From assembly GCA_022448645.1 (NCBI GenBank), contig JAKVBZ010000019.1:1-64000 (forward strand): DNA of 64,000 bases, given 5' to 3'. The stretch comes from Pirellulaceae bacterium (GTDB lineage: Bacteria; Planctomycetota; Planctomycetia; Pirellulales; Pirellulaceae). The notes under the pieces are model-generated. The model ran no database searches. It was not told the DNA's origin and saw nothing but the letters and a program-made list of their open reading frames with translations. Below, in pieces: positions 36,210 through 45,430 of the stretch; position 1 is the first letter of the stretch, and every line of letters starts with the position of its first letter. A program made the translations under genes and the position numbers.

Positions 36210-36341
36210 GCTAACTGAAGGGAAAGAGGTGCAGCGAGTCGCCACAGGTATCCGTCAGAGGCAGCCGGGCCTTTGGCCTGTTCTTATCTCACAGGTCAGG
36301 CATCCAAGTTGGATAGCGCAGTCTGTGCCCAGTAATCACTT

Positions 36342-37271
36342 CTAGCGGTGTGGACGAAACGCGGCAAATAGTGCCAATGAGAACCCCAGGATGAGCGATG
36401 CACCGCTCGGTTCCGGTACCACCTCATAGCCTAAATCCGACAGCGATTGAATCGTAAACCCAGCCAAAAACGTTGGCGTGTCCAACCAACCGGTCATTAG
36501 TTCATTTCGCATGTCACGTCCCTGTGAGTCGGTGACTCCGGTAAGAATGTCTCCTCCGTTGACTTCGTCCCAGTGGCCGTGCTGTGTACCGGCTCCACCC
36601 CCAAGCTCCACTGGAATATGGGTGGCCGTGGGCTGGTTGAATTCGCTCCGGTAACGGTTCAGTCCGTTCGTTCCTGTGTACTGACCGTTATTGTTGTAAA
36701 GGTTGTTGACGCCAAAGTCCCACAGGTTGCCAATTCCCAAGACGTGTGCCATTTCGTGCAATACTACATCCGATAGGCTACCGCTGCTTTCGAGAGCCGG
36801 CAGGTCAGCAGTGTCAAACTTCATGATCCCGTTTGTCGAAAGAGTGAAACCGCCTTGGGTCTGCGTCGAAGTAGGCCCAGCTTGTCCTAAAACATTTCCT
36901 GGCCCATCAATGAGTGAAGCTGAGGCATTGATGGTGACCCCGGTCAAAGTGATGCCGGGCTGATATCCATTGATCTTGCTTTCCCAGAATTGTTCTGCGG
37001 AATTGAAATGGGCGGCCTGGCTCTGTGTCAGCCCTGCCCCGATATTGACATGGATGTCAAAGGCGCTGCCAGCGTCACTTAAGGGACCATCGTAGTGGAT
37101 GGTTCCACCTCCTTCGAACGTGGTATCGCCTGGGCGAGCCCAGATGGTTCTTAAAGGAGGATGCGTGTTTTGCGCACTACCAAGCGTTTGCAACACGAAC
37201 CACAGGAAAAAGCTGGCAATTGTCAGCCTGCCGACAGCAAGCTGATTCAACCCATGAATGGTTGATTTCAT
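36342..37271 (-). CDS. Metzincin-like zinc metalloprotease with PEP-CTERM signal
   Basis: A 309-residue secreted protein. A signal peptide covers about 1-33. The zinc-binding site is H172-E173-x-x-H176 (LHEMAHVLGIGNLWDFG), which resembles leishmanolysin-like PEP-CTERM proteases. The third zinc ligand is probably H233 or H235 (TQHGHWDE). The C-terminus is a PEP-CTERM sorting signal (VPEPSG, a hydrophobic helix, RPHR), so the protein is probably processed and attached to the cell surface by an exosortase-type enzyme. The target is unknown. It is convergent with the TMTC-like gene and about 600 bp from mutS. Confidence 0.85.
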   Translation of the reverse strand: MKSTIHGLNQLAVGRLTIASFFLWFVLQTLGSAQNTHPPLRTIWARPGDTTFEGGGTIHYDGPLSDAGSAFDIHVNIGAGLTQSQAAHFNSAEQFWESKINGYQPGITLTGVTINASASLIDGPGNVLGQAGPTSTQTQGGFTLSTNGIMKFDTADLPALESSGSLSDVVLHEMAHVLGIGNLWDFGVNNLYNNNGQYTGTNGLNRYRSEFNQPTATHIPVELGGGAGTQHGHWDEVNGGDILTGVTDSQGRDMRNELMTGWLDTPTFLAGFTIQSLSDLGYEVVPEPSGASLILGFSLALFAAFRPHR

Positions 37272-37340
37272 TCGGGAACCCTTGTCTAGGTCACACGTGT
37301 CATTTCATTTCGGTTGGTGCTGCTTCACGAATGACCAGTT

Positions 37341-37368
37341 GTCAGATCGAAACTGTCAGATCGAAACA
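37341..37368. repeat. Tandem 14-bp direct repeat
   Basis: GTCAGATCGAAAC occurs twice back to back with a 14-bp period. It is about 70-100 bp upstream of the reverse-strand start of the metzincin-like gene, a place where a regulator could bind. Confidence 0.5.
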
Positions 37369-37531
37369 AACAACAAGTGAGCGTTGGTAGCACCCGCTCG
37401 CCGACAATCCCCATTGGCGACAAGCAAAAATTCAGTCGATGTCCACAAATGTAAAAAGCGTTGACCTACATTGGCGTACTCTCAAGAAACTTCCCAGAAA
37501 TGAAATAATGACCGGTTTTCGAAATAAAAAA

Positions 37532-37600
37532 CCCTGTCAGAAAAACCACTTGCCAGCCACCTTCTACGGTGAACTGCACAGAACGGTTATTTTGACAGGG
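37532..37600 (-). terminator. Stem-loop followed by a T-tract downstream of mutS
   Basis: CCCTGTCA at 37532-37539 pairs with TGACAGGG at 37593-37600, and the neighbouring A-rich and T-rich stretches extend the stem. Read on the reverse strand the stem is followed by TTTTTTATTT. It lies about 275 bp after the mutS stop. The loop is long (about 50 bases) and could itself fold, so a structured RNA is an alternative. Confidence 0.45.
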
Positions 37601-37876
37601 CTCTAACGAGCAGCTTTCAGCAGCTGTCCTTGAACTAGATCGTACTGGTTCTACTGAGGGTCACGAGTCTCGGCAGTGAAAGGTGTAAAAAAACTACTCC
37701 TAAATTCATAATAGTAAGAGCTGTGGTTGTGTCAAGCGTTGGATGTTCCGACGGCGGTGGAGTTATAACGGTCATCATAGTTCTGTGGAGCTCTGGAGTG
37801 CGGCCGAGGAGACGGAAGTCTCCATGGAGATTTTTTAAGGAGGGAAATGAGCGCTTGGCAGTCATTTTCCTGTTCT

Positions 37877-40498
37877 TCAGGTCCGGGTGCGATGAGCTAA
37901 CTGTTTTTGCCACTGGTGGAGTAATTGCTGGGCGTCTAGAGGAGTCAGGTTGTTCAGGTCCTGTTGGGCGATTTCGTCCAGGATGGGGTGATCAGCAAAT
38001 CCAAACAAACTTAACTGCAAGCCACCTTCTTGTTTGGTCCCTCGAGCGATCTTCGGTTGGCCGTGGCTATCCAAGTGTTCCGCTTCTAATTCTGCGAGAA
38101 TATCTTTGGCTCGCTCGTTCACTTCCCGAGGGACACCGGCCAAACGGGCTACGTGAATACCGTAGCTTTTGTCCGCGGCCCCAGGCACGATTTTATGTAG
38201 AAAAACGATTTTGTCTTCCCACTCTTTGACGGTGACGTTGAAGTTCTTGGCGGAGGGTAAGGACCGTTCCAAATCCGCCAACTCATGATAGTGAGTGGCG
38301 AACATCGTTCGGCAACCGATGTGATCGTGGATGTACTCAATGATGGCCCATGCCAACGACACGCCGTCATAGGTACTGGTTCCCCGACCGATCTCGTCCA
38401 AGACGACCAGACTGCGATGAGTGGCCGTATTGAGAATGCGAGCGGTTTCGGTCATTTCGACCATAAACGTGCTTTGTCCTCGACTCAGCTCGTCGCTTGC
38501 TCCGACACGCGCAAAAACGCGGTCGGCAATGCCCAAACTGGCTTTATGAGCCGGAACGAAACTTCCCATCTGAGCCATAATCGTCAACAGGGCTGCTTGA
38601 CGGATGTACGTGCTTTTTCCGGCCATGTTGGGTCCGGTGATAATTTGAATGCTTTCACCATCTTCCAGCACGATATCATTGGGGACAAATGTACCTTGAG
38701 GTTCCAACACGTCCAGAACTGGATGTCGACTGTCGACGATATGGGTAGTGCTTTCTTCGACAAACACCGGCCGGCAATAATTTCGTTTGCGTGCGAGTTC
38801 TGCGAGGCTCACCAGGCAGTCGACTGTGGCCAAGACCATTGCTGTGGACTGTAGCCGTCTAGCTGCTGCGGCTACCGTATCTCGAAGCTCGACGAATAAT
38901 TCGTACTCAAGATCGGTCGCCTGCTCATCCGCCACGAGCACCTTTTCTTCGTATTCTTTCAGTTCAGGCGTGACGTACCGTTCGGCATTCTTCAATGTTT
39001 GCTTACGGATGTAGTGTTCAGGCACTTTGTCCCGTTGAGCATTCGACACCTCAATGTAATACCCAAACACGCGGTTGAAGCCGACCTTCAAGTTAGGAAT
39101 GCCGGCCGAGGCCACTTGATCCGCCTGGTACCGAAGGATCCACTGTTTGCCACCTGCCGCGAGTTCTCGTAACCGGTCAAGTTCCTCGTTGTATCCAGGC
39201 CGAATGATTCCACCTTCGCGCGCCGAAAGCGGGCATTCCTCTTCAATCGCAGCTCGAAGTTTGTCCCGTACTTCCGCACACAGGTCCAAATCTGCATCCA
39301 ACCGTTGAAGTAGCGGGACGTCCTGCTCGGACAATTTTTCTTTGATACGAGGAAGTTGAGCTAAGGTTCGCCCGACAGAGTTAACGTCACGAGGGCTGGC
39401 GCGTCCAGTCGTCACACGGGCAACGAGTCGTTCCAGGTCAAAAATACCACGTAACTGATTGGCTAACTCACTTGCCAAAGACGTCTTGTCGTGGAACCAC
39501 TGGACTGCATCGAGACGATCTTCGATGTGTGTCGCGTCGGTCAGAGGAGTTCCCAACCAGTTTGCGATCAATCGTGAACCCATCGGTGTAACGGTGCGAT
39601 CGAGGACAGATAGCAATGATCCCTTGCGGGCCCCTTCCCGAATCGTTCTGGTGAGCTCGAGACTTCGGCGAGTTGCCTGGTCGATTTCCAGTTGGTTGCC
39701 GGTACGGTAAGGAGTCAGGCGGTCGATGTGAGCCAGTGATGCCTTTTGAGTCTCCTGTAGGTACTCGATAACCGCGCCAGCAGCTTGAACAGCCAAGCTG
39801 TCGGAATCGTCGATCCCCATTCCGTCTAGTCCTGCTGTTTCAAATTGCTGTGACAGCGTTTTTTCTGCCGAAGCCAATCCGAAGCACCACGCAGGACGTT
39901 CTGTTACCATGATGGATTCGTCCATCATGCCCGATGAAAAACAGTCCGATAGGCCGTCCGGAAGTAAGCATTCGGAGGGCCCGATACGCGCCAGTTCGTC
40001 AGCCAGTCGGTCTCGGCGAAACACAGCGGCATAAAAACGCCCCGTGGATAACTCTACCCAAGCCACACCAAGTTCGTCCGATTCTCCGTCAGGCGATGGA
40101 AATAACGAAGCGAGAAAGTTGCTTTCACGAGGATCCAGCAGAGCATCGTCGGTGACAGTACCCGGAGACACCACACGAGTTACCTCGCGTTTTACCAAGC
40201 CTTTGGCTTGACGAGGATCTTCTACCTGCTCACATACTGCAGCTCGCAATCCTGACTGGATGATTTTGGCAAGGTAACCGTCCAATTGATGGTGAGGAAA
40301 TCCCGCCATTGGGATTGGATTGTTTGTTTTATCCCGGCTTGTCAGCGTTAGTCCCAGAACCTCCGCCGCAATTTTTGCATCATCGAAGAACAGTTCGTAA
40401 AAGTCACCCATGCGAAACAACAGCAAAGCATCACCGCAGGCCGCTTTGGCGTCCTGATACTGTTTCATCATCGGCGTTGTTGCGCTAGAAGAAGCCAT
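37877..40498 (-). CDS. mutS: DNA mismatch repair protein MutS
   Basis: An 873-residue MutS, normal length. The mismatch-reading motif is GDFYELFFDDA with F33-Y34-E35. The connector, lever and clamp domains follow, and then the ATPase with Walker A GPNMAGKST near residues 620-628, a Walker B-type SLVVLDEIGRGTSTYDG and the TMFATHYHEL signature. It binds mismatches and recruits MutL. The ATG at 40498 (MASSSATTPMMKQY) is preferred because the conserved N-terminus begins there; an in-frame extension to 40621 is not conserved. The neighbour upstream (DUF4912) is unrelated and mutL is not in the window. Confidence 0.97.
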   Translation of the reverse strand: MASSSATTPMMKQYQDAKAACGDALLLFRMGDFYELFFDDAKIAAEVLGLTLTSRDKTNNPIPMAGFPHHQLDGYLAKIIQSGLRAAVCEQVEDPRQAKGLVKREVTRVVSPGTVTDDALLDPRESNFLASLFPSPDGESDELGVAWVELSTGRFYAAVFRRDRLADELARIGPSECLLPDGLSDCFSSGMMDESIMVTERPAWCFGLASAEKTLSQQFETAGLDGMGIDDSDSLAVQAAGAVIEYLQETQKASLAHIDRLTPYRTGNQLEIDQATRRSLELTRTIREGARKGSLLSVLDRTVTPMGSRLIANWLGTPLTDATHIEDRLDAVQWFHDKTSLASELANQLRGIFDLERLVARVTTGRASPRDVNSVGRTLAQLPRIKEKLSEQDVPLLQRLDADLDLCAEVRDKLRAAIEEECPLSAREGGIIRPGYNEELDRLRELAAGGKQWILRYQADQVASAGIPNLKVGFNRVFGYYIEVSNAQRDKVPEHYIRKQTLKNAERYVTPELKEYEEKVLVADEQATDLEYELFVELRDTVAAAARRLQSTAMVLATVDCLVSLAELARKRNYCRPVFVEESTTHIVDSRHPVLDVLEPQGTFVPNDIVLEDGESIQIITGPNMAGKSTYIRQAALLTIMAQMGSFVPAHKASLGIADRVFARVGASDELSRGQSTFMVEMTETARILNTATHRSLVVLDEIGRGTSTYDGVSLAWAIIEYIHDHIGCRTMFATHYHELADLERSLPSAKNFNVTVKEWEDKIVFLHKIVPGAADKSYGIHVARLAGVPREVNERAKDILAELEAEHLDSHGQPKIARGTKQEGGLQLSLFGFADHPILDEIAQQDLNNLTPLDAQQLLHQWQKQLAHRTRT

Positions 40499-40626
40499 AG
40501 CCCGCCATCGTATCAGCGGGCAAATCCAACGAACAGCGGGCTTGGAGTGGCACCCTCGGCTATTGGGGTTGAGAATCGACTTAAAGAGACCACCACCGTG
40601 TGATCTCTTTGTCGTCCCCATCTTGC

Positions 40627-41787
40627 CTAATCGTCAGGATCACGTATGACCGGTTCCATGGACTTCGTATTGCGTTCCAACGCAAGTACGATGGTTTGCT
40701 GTTGCAGTCCATCAGAACTGTCCGACACTACAGGGATAACCTGTCGGCGGTTGGGCAATTGCATGCGGACGGTAAACGTACCGTCCGGCCGTAGTGTCAC
40801 AGGATCGCCACTTAGCGTGACGTAGGCATCGGGGTTCGTTACCCCATAGACGATCAATTCACAATCGACTTCGAACTTAAACTCGCCTTCGTTCCGCAGC
40901 AGGCGTTCGGCACCAGCACCATAACGTGTGACGACTGGAGACCCCATAGGGCGACGGAGGCGTTCTTCCAGGATTTCTCGCACTTCCATTCCCTTGCCAT
41001 TTTTGTCACTTCCGCCACTCCGAGCGAAAATCTTTTCGCAGTCGGCGGCAACACCGGTCCAGTTTTCATCTACTGCGTCATTACCACCTGGAGTCGGTGT
41101 GGAAACCACGTTACTACGCGCCACGGCATAAAACCGGCCATCGGTTCCACGGTACCCGATTTCGACGCGATAGGTGCCGGGTGGATTTTTAAGGTCGATA
41201 TACCAGTGGTTAACTCCACTATGGACTTCGATTTCACGGTCAATGGTCTCTGCCATGTTCGACGCAGCGGCGTCGTCGACCGTTAACAACCGTAGAATAG
41301 GTGACGCTCCGTGCCAAAATTCGGCCAAAGCCGCCCGTGCTCGTTGAACGCTCGCGGGAGTAATCTGCCAGAATACATGAAGCCAAAACGGATCACGGAC
41401 CATCAGGATCAGTTTGTCTTCCGTGATATACTGACGGTCCTTGTTTTTCGGAGCACTTGCCGGTGGTTGTGCTAAGTCCCTTAACCGCTCTTCGGCGTCG
41501 ATGACTTGCTGGACCCGACGATTGCGTGTTTTGACGGTCCTCTTTCCATTGGGACCGGCTTGCCCCTTACGGTTTGCCGAGGTGGTTCTCTGGCGCCCTG
41601 CAGTGTGTGCACCGCCGTTAGCCGAACTGCGGGTGCTCTGTTTACTGGCTCTAGCCAAAGCCCGTACCAATTCGTCTTTTCGCATCGCGTGCCATCCGCG
41701 GATGCCCTGTTTCTTGGCTAGTTGTGCCAGATCTTTGTAAGTGTATTCCTTAAGTGAAGTTGCCGTAATCAATGCACTACCTCTCAT
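40627..41787 (-). CDS. DUF4912 domain protein with Rho N-terminal-like (SAP-type) domain
   Basis: A 386-residue protein with no signal peptide. Residues about 8-48 (SLKEYTYKDLAQLAKKQGI) match the Rho termination factor N-terminal/SAP-like helix-extension-helix module. A basic, Ser/Asn-rich linker follows. The DUF4912 domain starts at about 115 (DKLILMVRDPFWLHVFWQIT), contains WYIDLKNPPGTYRVEIGYRG, and is beta-rich. The C-terminal part ends with an Ig-like segment (YVTLSGDPVTLRPDGTFTVRM). DUF4912 proteins are of unknown function; the combination suggests nucleic-acid or polysaccharide binding. The ATG at 41787 is used; an in-frame TTG at 41772 with AGAGG before it is an alternative. Confidence 0.82.
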   Translation of the reverse strand: MRGSALITATSLKEYTYKDLAQLAKKQGIRGWHAMRKDELVRALARASKQSTRSSANGGAHTAGRQRTTSANRKGQAGPNGKRTVKTRNRRVQQVIDAEERLRDLAQPPASAPKNKDRQYITEDKLILMVRDPFWLHVFWQITPASVQRARAALAEFWHGASPILRLLTVDDAAASNMAETIDREIEVHSGVNHWYIDLKNPPGTYRVEIGYRGTDGRFYAVARSNVVSTPTPGGNDAVDENWTGVAADCEKIFARSGGSDKNGKGMEVREILEERLRRPMGSPVVTRYGAGAERLLRNEGEFKFEVDCELIVYGVTNPDAYVTLSGDPVTLRPDGTFTVRMQLPNRRQVIPVVSDSSDGLQQQTIVLALERNTKSMEPVIRDPDD

Positions 41788-42726
41788 TCGCGATTCAATG
41801 ACCTGCGCACAGGTTGAACGATTTACGTTATGTCGATCGTCCGTGAGTCAGTTGCACCAAAGTGCAATTCCTAGCCTCAACAGATGGACCTCCGTCGACG
41901 ACGTGCCTCATATTGGCTGGCACGTCATTTTGACTAACGTGGGTCCTAGTTGGTGTGGGGCGATGTGCCGCGTTGCCTGGTCAAGCAAAAGATGGGGGGA
42001 ATGTCATAGAGGATAATGATCTCGACCTCTATGCTTGTCTGGCCTCAGTAACCCCTGTTCCGTCTGATTCAACTGATTGCAACGAGCACACCGTCTACAC
42101 TGAGTCTAATTAGGAAAGCAAAAAAATTCAATATTTTGACTATAACGTTTAATGGTGGCCAGGGATGTGTGTTTGTTGCAAGTCTTTATATAGATACGGG
42201 TAAGGTCTTTTTATGGCCCATCGGCACGGTGCTTGATCTCGTACTTTGCGACCGCTGTTTGGCGATGGCTGTCCTCTCATTTTTTGGTCTCTAGCCTCTG
42301 AGACGGACGTTTGTCTGATATTTTCCAGTCCATCTTCGACTCGTCTGAATTGGTTGGTCAAAAATTTTTGCCGGTCTCAGATTCCGTAGCTGAATAACTT
42401 GGGAATGGTCCGAAATCTTGAAGTTCCACACTCGGTTCTTCTTTTCTGAAATATCAGTCTTCGCATAGAAGAGTAGGAGAACTTTGTGGCAGGAATTTTG
42501 AAAACCATCCGAGTCCTCTTAAAAGTCTCAGGCAGATTTATTTCACTCCGCGCGTCGACTTTGTGAAAAAAAACACGAAGTCAGTCTTTCTTTCGGTTGA
42601 CCGGCGTTTCTGGTTCGATTACATTGGCTGGCTTTGATAGCTCGGCGATGGACAGTTGGGCGTTTTTTCAATGTGCCAACCGCATCTTTCCGTAGGTTTG
42701 TGGCATGCTTGGCCATCCGTGCAAGG
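41788..42726. other. Long spacer upstream of the ATP synthase operon
   Basis: About 940 bp between the divergent DUF4912 gene and the first atp gene. It contains AT-rich stretches around 42115-42155 and 42550-42590 and one short frame with a strong ribosome-binding site (42486-42566). The atp promoter should lie here, but no clear -35/-10 pair was identified. Confidence 0.5.
42486..42566 (+). CDS. Possible 26-residue leader peptide before the atp operon
   Basis: A GTG codon at 42486 follows AGGAGA by 5 bp, the most canonical ribosome-binding site in this spacer. The frame encodes a short, basic, amphipathic peptide (start MAGILKTIRVLLKV) and stops at 42564-42566. It could be a translated leader that controls the atp operon, a small membrane-active peptide, or chance. 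Confidence 0.25.
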   Translation: MAGILKTIRVLLKVSGRFISLRASTL

Positions 42727-43218
42727 GTGTTAATTTTGACCCCAGGTAGGGCGGATTACGAGGAAAGCAGCGACCACGCAGACGGCGTTGGTGATCAAGA
42801 GGGTGGCAACTTTCAGACAAGTGGTACTCCTCCACAGGATGAAGTTTGTGGGGGAGAAGGTCAGCGTGAAAAGGAAGCTCGTGAGGAGTTTCAAAATCAC
42901 GTGCACAGGGCCAGTCCCGGTCACTCGCAGGACCGAGGGGGGCTTTTTGGGCCAGGAACGAACAGGTCAGCGGACGATTCCGCTGAAACGCCAAGGTCTA
43001 CGTCACGCCATCCGCTTGCGGTTGGTAGTGAATGGGCTGCTCGTATTACGACGATTGCCATCATGATGGTATTGCCTGGCATTTTCGGGCAGTGGCTCGA
43101 TGAACGGTGGGAAACTCAGTTTCTTGGAATGGGTGGTTTTATATTCGGCAATGTTGCCGGTATTTGGTACTTGCTCAAGATGACTGGTGCGGAACCAACG
43201 TCAACCAACCGGAATTAA
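42727..43218 (+). CDS. atpZ: AtpZ/AtpI-type small membrane protein of the ATP synthase operon
   Basis: The C-terminal 65 residues form a helical hairpin (ARITTIAIMMVLPGIFGQWLDE and GMGGFIFGNVAGIWYLLKM) typical of AtpZ/AtpI proteins encoded first in atp operons. Those proteins help assemble the c-ring or import Mg/Ca. The N-terminal 100 residues are hydrophilic and poorly conserved. The start is uncertain: a GTG at 42727 is used here, and the frame is open back to a TTG at 42634. Its end overlaps the next gene by 31 bp. Confidence 0.72.
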   Translation: MLILTPGRADYEESSDHADGVGDQEGGNFQTSGTPPQDEVCGGEGQREKEAREEFQNHVHRASPGHSQDRGGLFGPGTNRSADDSAETPRSTSRHPLAVGSEWAARITTIAIMMVLPGIFGQWLDERWETQFLGMGGFIFGNVAGIWYLLKMTGAEPTSTNRN

Positions 43219-43699
43219 ATTCGAACACGCAACTGCGGTGATTGACGAAAGAGGAACGATTGACGGAAGTGACGGCGACCCCGTTGGCGGGCGCCGGTCG
43301 CCGCAGCGCCGGCGGCTGGTTCAATCGTGTTTGTTTTTGGCGGCAAGTGTTCTATTGGTTTTGCCGGTGTTTCTTTGGTTCGGATATTCTCGCCACGGTG
43401 TTTCCGGAGTTTTTGCGGCATTAATCGCTGCAGCGGTCTGTTGGGGCGCTTCCACTGCGGCTCTGATTTTGACTCAGCTCATGCAGGGAACGGACAACGC
43501 GGTTGCAGGAATGTTTCTGGCGATAGCTGTGAGAACCGGTGTCCCCTTCGCTGTGGGAATTTTCTTGGCCCAGGCGGTAGGAGGCCCCTTGGCTCAGGCC
43601 GAGGTTTTCGGCATGATTCTGGTCTACTACCTGATCACATTGGTCGTGGAAACTTTGCTCGTGGTTCGGCTCAAATCGTCGTTCCAGGCCGTTCACTAA
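43187..43699 (+). CDS. ATP synthase subunit I-like membrane protein
   Basis: A 170-residue protein with four predicted membrane helices (about 47-68, 75-98, 105-130 and 137-160) and a charged N-terminus. It lies between the AtpZ-like gene and atpB, the usual place for a second AtpI-type or UncI-like protein, and its four-helix layout fits subunit I. Sequence identity to known AtpI is not obvious by eye. The start is a GTG at 43187 that overlaps the previous gene; a GTG at 43238 in the same frame is also possible. Confidence 0.65.
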   Translation: MRNQRQPTGIKFEHATAVIDERGTIDGSDGDPVGGRRSPQRRRLVQSCLFLAASVLLVLPVFLWFGYSRHGVSGVFAALIAAAVCWGASTAALILTQLMQGTDNAVAGMFLAIAVRTGVPFAVGIFLAQAVGGPLAQAEVFGMILVYYLITLVVETLLVVRLKSSFQAVH

Positions 43700-43814
43700 A
43701 TCATAAATCATAATTCATAAATCATTACGAAACGAATTCAGATCAACCTCGCAACCTTTCAGTGTTTTTTGGCTCTTGAACATTCACCGTCGTAGCAAAG
43801 CACACAACTAAACG

Positions 43815-45020
43815 ATGGCTTCCGCGATACTTCACATTAAAGACAGCTACTACTTTGAGGTTCCCAAATTCCTTTGGAGGTCCGAACGTCCGGCACGGGA
43901 GGACTTTGAGGAGTTTTGGGTGAAACTTGATCCGGAGTACCAGTTGTGGGAAGCCGAACAGGTCTATGCGAAGCTAGTCGAAAAGGAAGCCCAGATGCCG
44001 GCTTGGTCGGAGCTGAAGTCCGACTACGAGCACTGGAAGCACGCAGACCATCACCATGCCAACACGCCCTTTGCGAGTTACTTGGAATCTCAAGATTGGT
44101 TTAACGAGCAATTGGGAAAGGATTCGTGTAACTGGCGAGAAGAATGGCCGACGATTCGCGAAACTGCTGCCTCTTTTGCGGAGTACAACCAAGAGTGGGC
44201 ACCTCAAAAGATTGAAGGCTACAACCGAGCGCTGGACGGAAAGGTTCTCGTTCCGCAGGTTTTTGGTGGAAAACTGAAGAATCTCTATGAAAAAGAATCC
44301 GGTTTCGCCCTCTCGAAGTTCATGGTGATTGAGCTGGTGGTGGCCTTGATTCTGGTGGTCGTTTTTTGCGGCTGGCTGGCTCCACGGATGGCTTCTGGTG
44401 GACGTCCTATGGGCAGGTTATGGAATCTGTTAGAAGCCGTCTTGTTGTTCCTGCGTGACCAGGTAGTCCGCCCCGCGATCGGTCACGGTGCTGACAAATT
44501 CGTGCCTCTTTTGTGGACTGTCTTTTTGTTTGTCCTGGGGTGTAACCTCTTCGGAATGCTGCCGTGGGCAGGTGCACCAACCGGTGCGTTTGCCGTGACG
44601 TTGGCGATGGCCGGTGTGACACTACTGACTGGCTGGATATTCGGGATTTTGAAATTCGGGCCACAAGGGGTCGTGTTTGGTCAGCTGATTCCTCAAATGG
44701 GTCTACCGATCTACATGGCGGTCTTGCTGATACCCATGATTTATGTGATTGAAGTTGCTGGGATGTTGATCAAGCATGGTGTGCTTGGCGTTCGTTTGTT
44801 GGCTAATATGGTCGCAGGACACGTCGTGTTGTTAGGCATCATGAATCTTGCTTTTAGCCTCGAAGGGGCCTTGAGTCCCAGTTGGGGCCTGACGGCTGTT
44901 ATCGCCGTGGTTTGTTCTACTTTGTTTAGTTGTTTAGAGTTGTTTGTAGCATTTTTGCAAGCTTATATTTTTACGTTTTTGTCCGCCTTGTTTATTGGTG
45001 CCGCAACGCACAAGCATTAG
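43815..45020 (+). CDS. atpB: F0F1 ATP synthase subunit a with long N-terminal extension
   Basis: The proton-channel subunit of Fo, 401 residues compared with about 240-280 in most bacteria. The C-terminal 230 residues are a standard subunit a with the essential arginine R327 (GVRLLANMVAGH) and the terminal helix hairpin. The first about 165 residues are an additional charged, Trp/Tyr-rich, helical region without signal peptide, ending just before the first membrane helix (FMVIELVVALILVVVF). The extra region probably folds as an added domain of unknown role. It sits 115 bp after the subunit I-like gene. Confidence 0.95.
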   Translation: MASAILHIKDSYYFEVPKFLWRSERPAREDFEEFWVKLDPEYQLWEAEQVYAKLVEKEAQMPAWSELKSDYEHWKHADHHHANTPFASYLESQDWFNEQLGKDSCNWREEWPTIRETAASFAEYNQEWAPQKIEGYNRALDGKVLVPQVFGGKLKNLYEKESGFALSKFMVIELVVALILVVVFCGWLAPRMASGGRPMGRLWNLLEAVLLFLRDQVVRPAIGHGADKFVPLLWTVFLFVLGCNLFGMLPWAGAPTGAFAVTLAMAGVTLLTGWIFGILKFGPQGVVFGQLIPQMGLPIYMAVLLIPMIYVIEVAGMLIKHGVLGVRLLANMVAGHVVLLGIMNLAFSLEGALSPSWGLTAVIAVVCSTLFSCLELFVAFLQAYIFTFLSALFIGAATHKH

Positions 45021-45078
45021 CGAGCCGACGACGGGGCGGTTGTCAGGAAGAGTTGCTTTTTGAGAGGAGAATGTTGCC

Positions 45079-45378
45079 GTGAGCAAGCTTAGCAGTGTTG
45101 TATTTTTGGTGATTGCAGTGGTATTTGTGCTCGCCAGCCCGGCGTTCGCTCAGGGCGATGGTGGCACCAGTTTTTCCGGTGCGTTTGGTGCCGGTCTGGT
45201 CTGTATCGGAGCAGGATACGGTATCGGGCGTCTGGCCGGGTGTGCCTTGGAGAGCATGGCGCGTCAACCTGAGGTCGCCAACAATATTCAGACGGCGATG
45301 ATCATCGCGGCCGCGTTGATCGAAGGTTTTACTTTTTATGCCTTGTTTATTTGTTCGCAACAGAACCCTTGGGGTTAA
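45079..45378 (+). CDS. atpE: F0F1 ATP synthase subunit c with leader-like N-terminus
   Basis: A 99-residue rotor subunit. The first 25 residues look like a cleavable signal peptide (hydrophobic core, then SPAFAQ). The hairpin helices follow: GAFGAGLVCIGAGYGIG with the glycine pattern of c subunits, a polar loop ARQPE, and the second helix with the ion-binding E82 (AALIEGFTFYAL). The residue after the glutamate is Gly and no Na+-type Gln/Ser pattern is seen, so protons are the likely coupling ion. The start is a GTG at 45079 after a GAGAGGAGA ribosome-binding site. Confidence 0.95.
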   Translation: MSKLSSVVFLVIAVVFVLASPAFAQGDGGTSFSGAFGAGLVCIGAGYGIGRLAGCALESMARQPEVANNIQTAMIIAAALIEGFTFYALFICSQQNPWG

Positions 45379-45430
45379 CGTAGCCAGCTTTTAGCTTCGA
45401 AAGTAGTCCATTGGGAAAGGGTTTGCTTTG

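Larger units (their letters stand above)
37272..37876. other. Gene-free spacer between mutS and the metzincin-like gene
   Basis: These 605 bp contain no credible gene. A 14-bp unit (GTCAGATCGAAACT and a close copy) is repeated in tandem at 37341-37368, and a stem-loop lies at 37532-37600. The promoter for the metzincin-like gene should be here. Confidence 0.5.
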
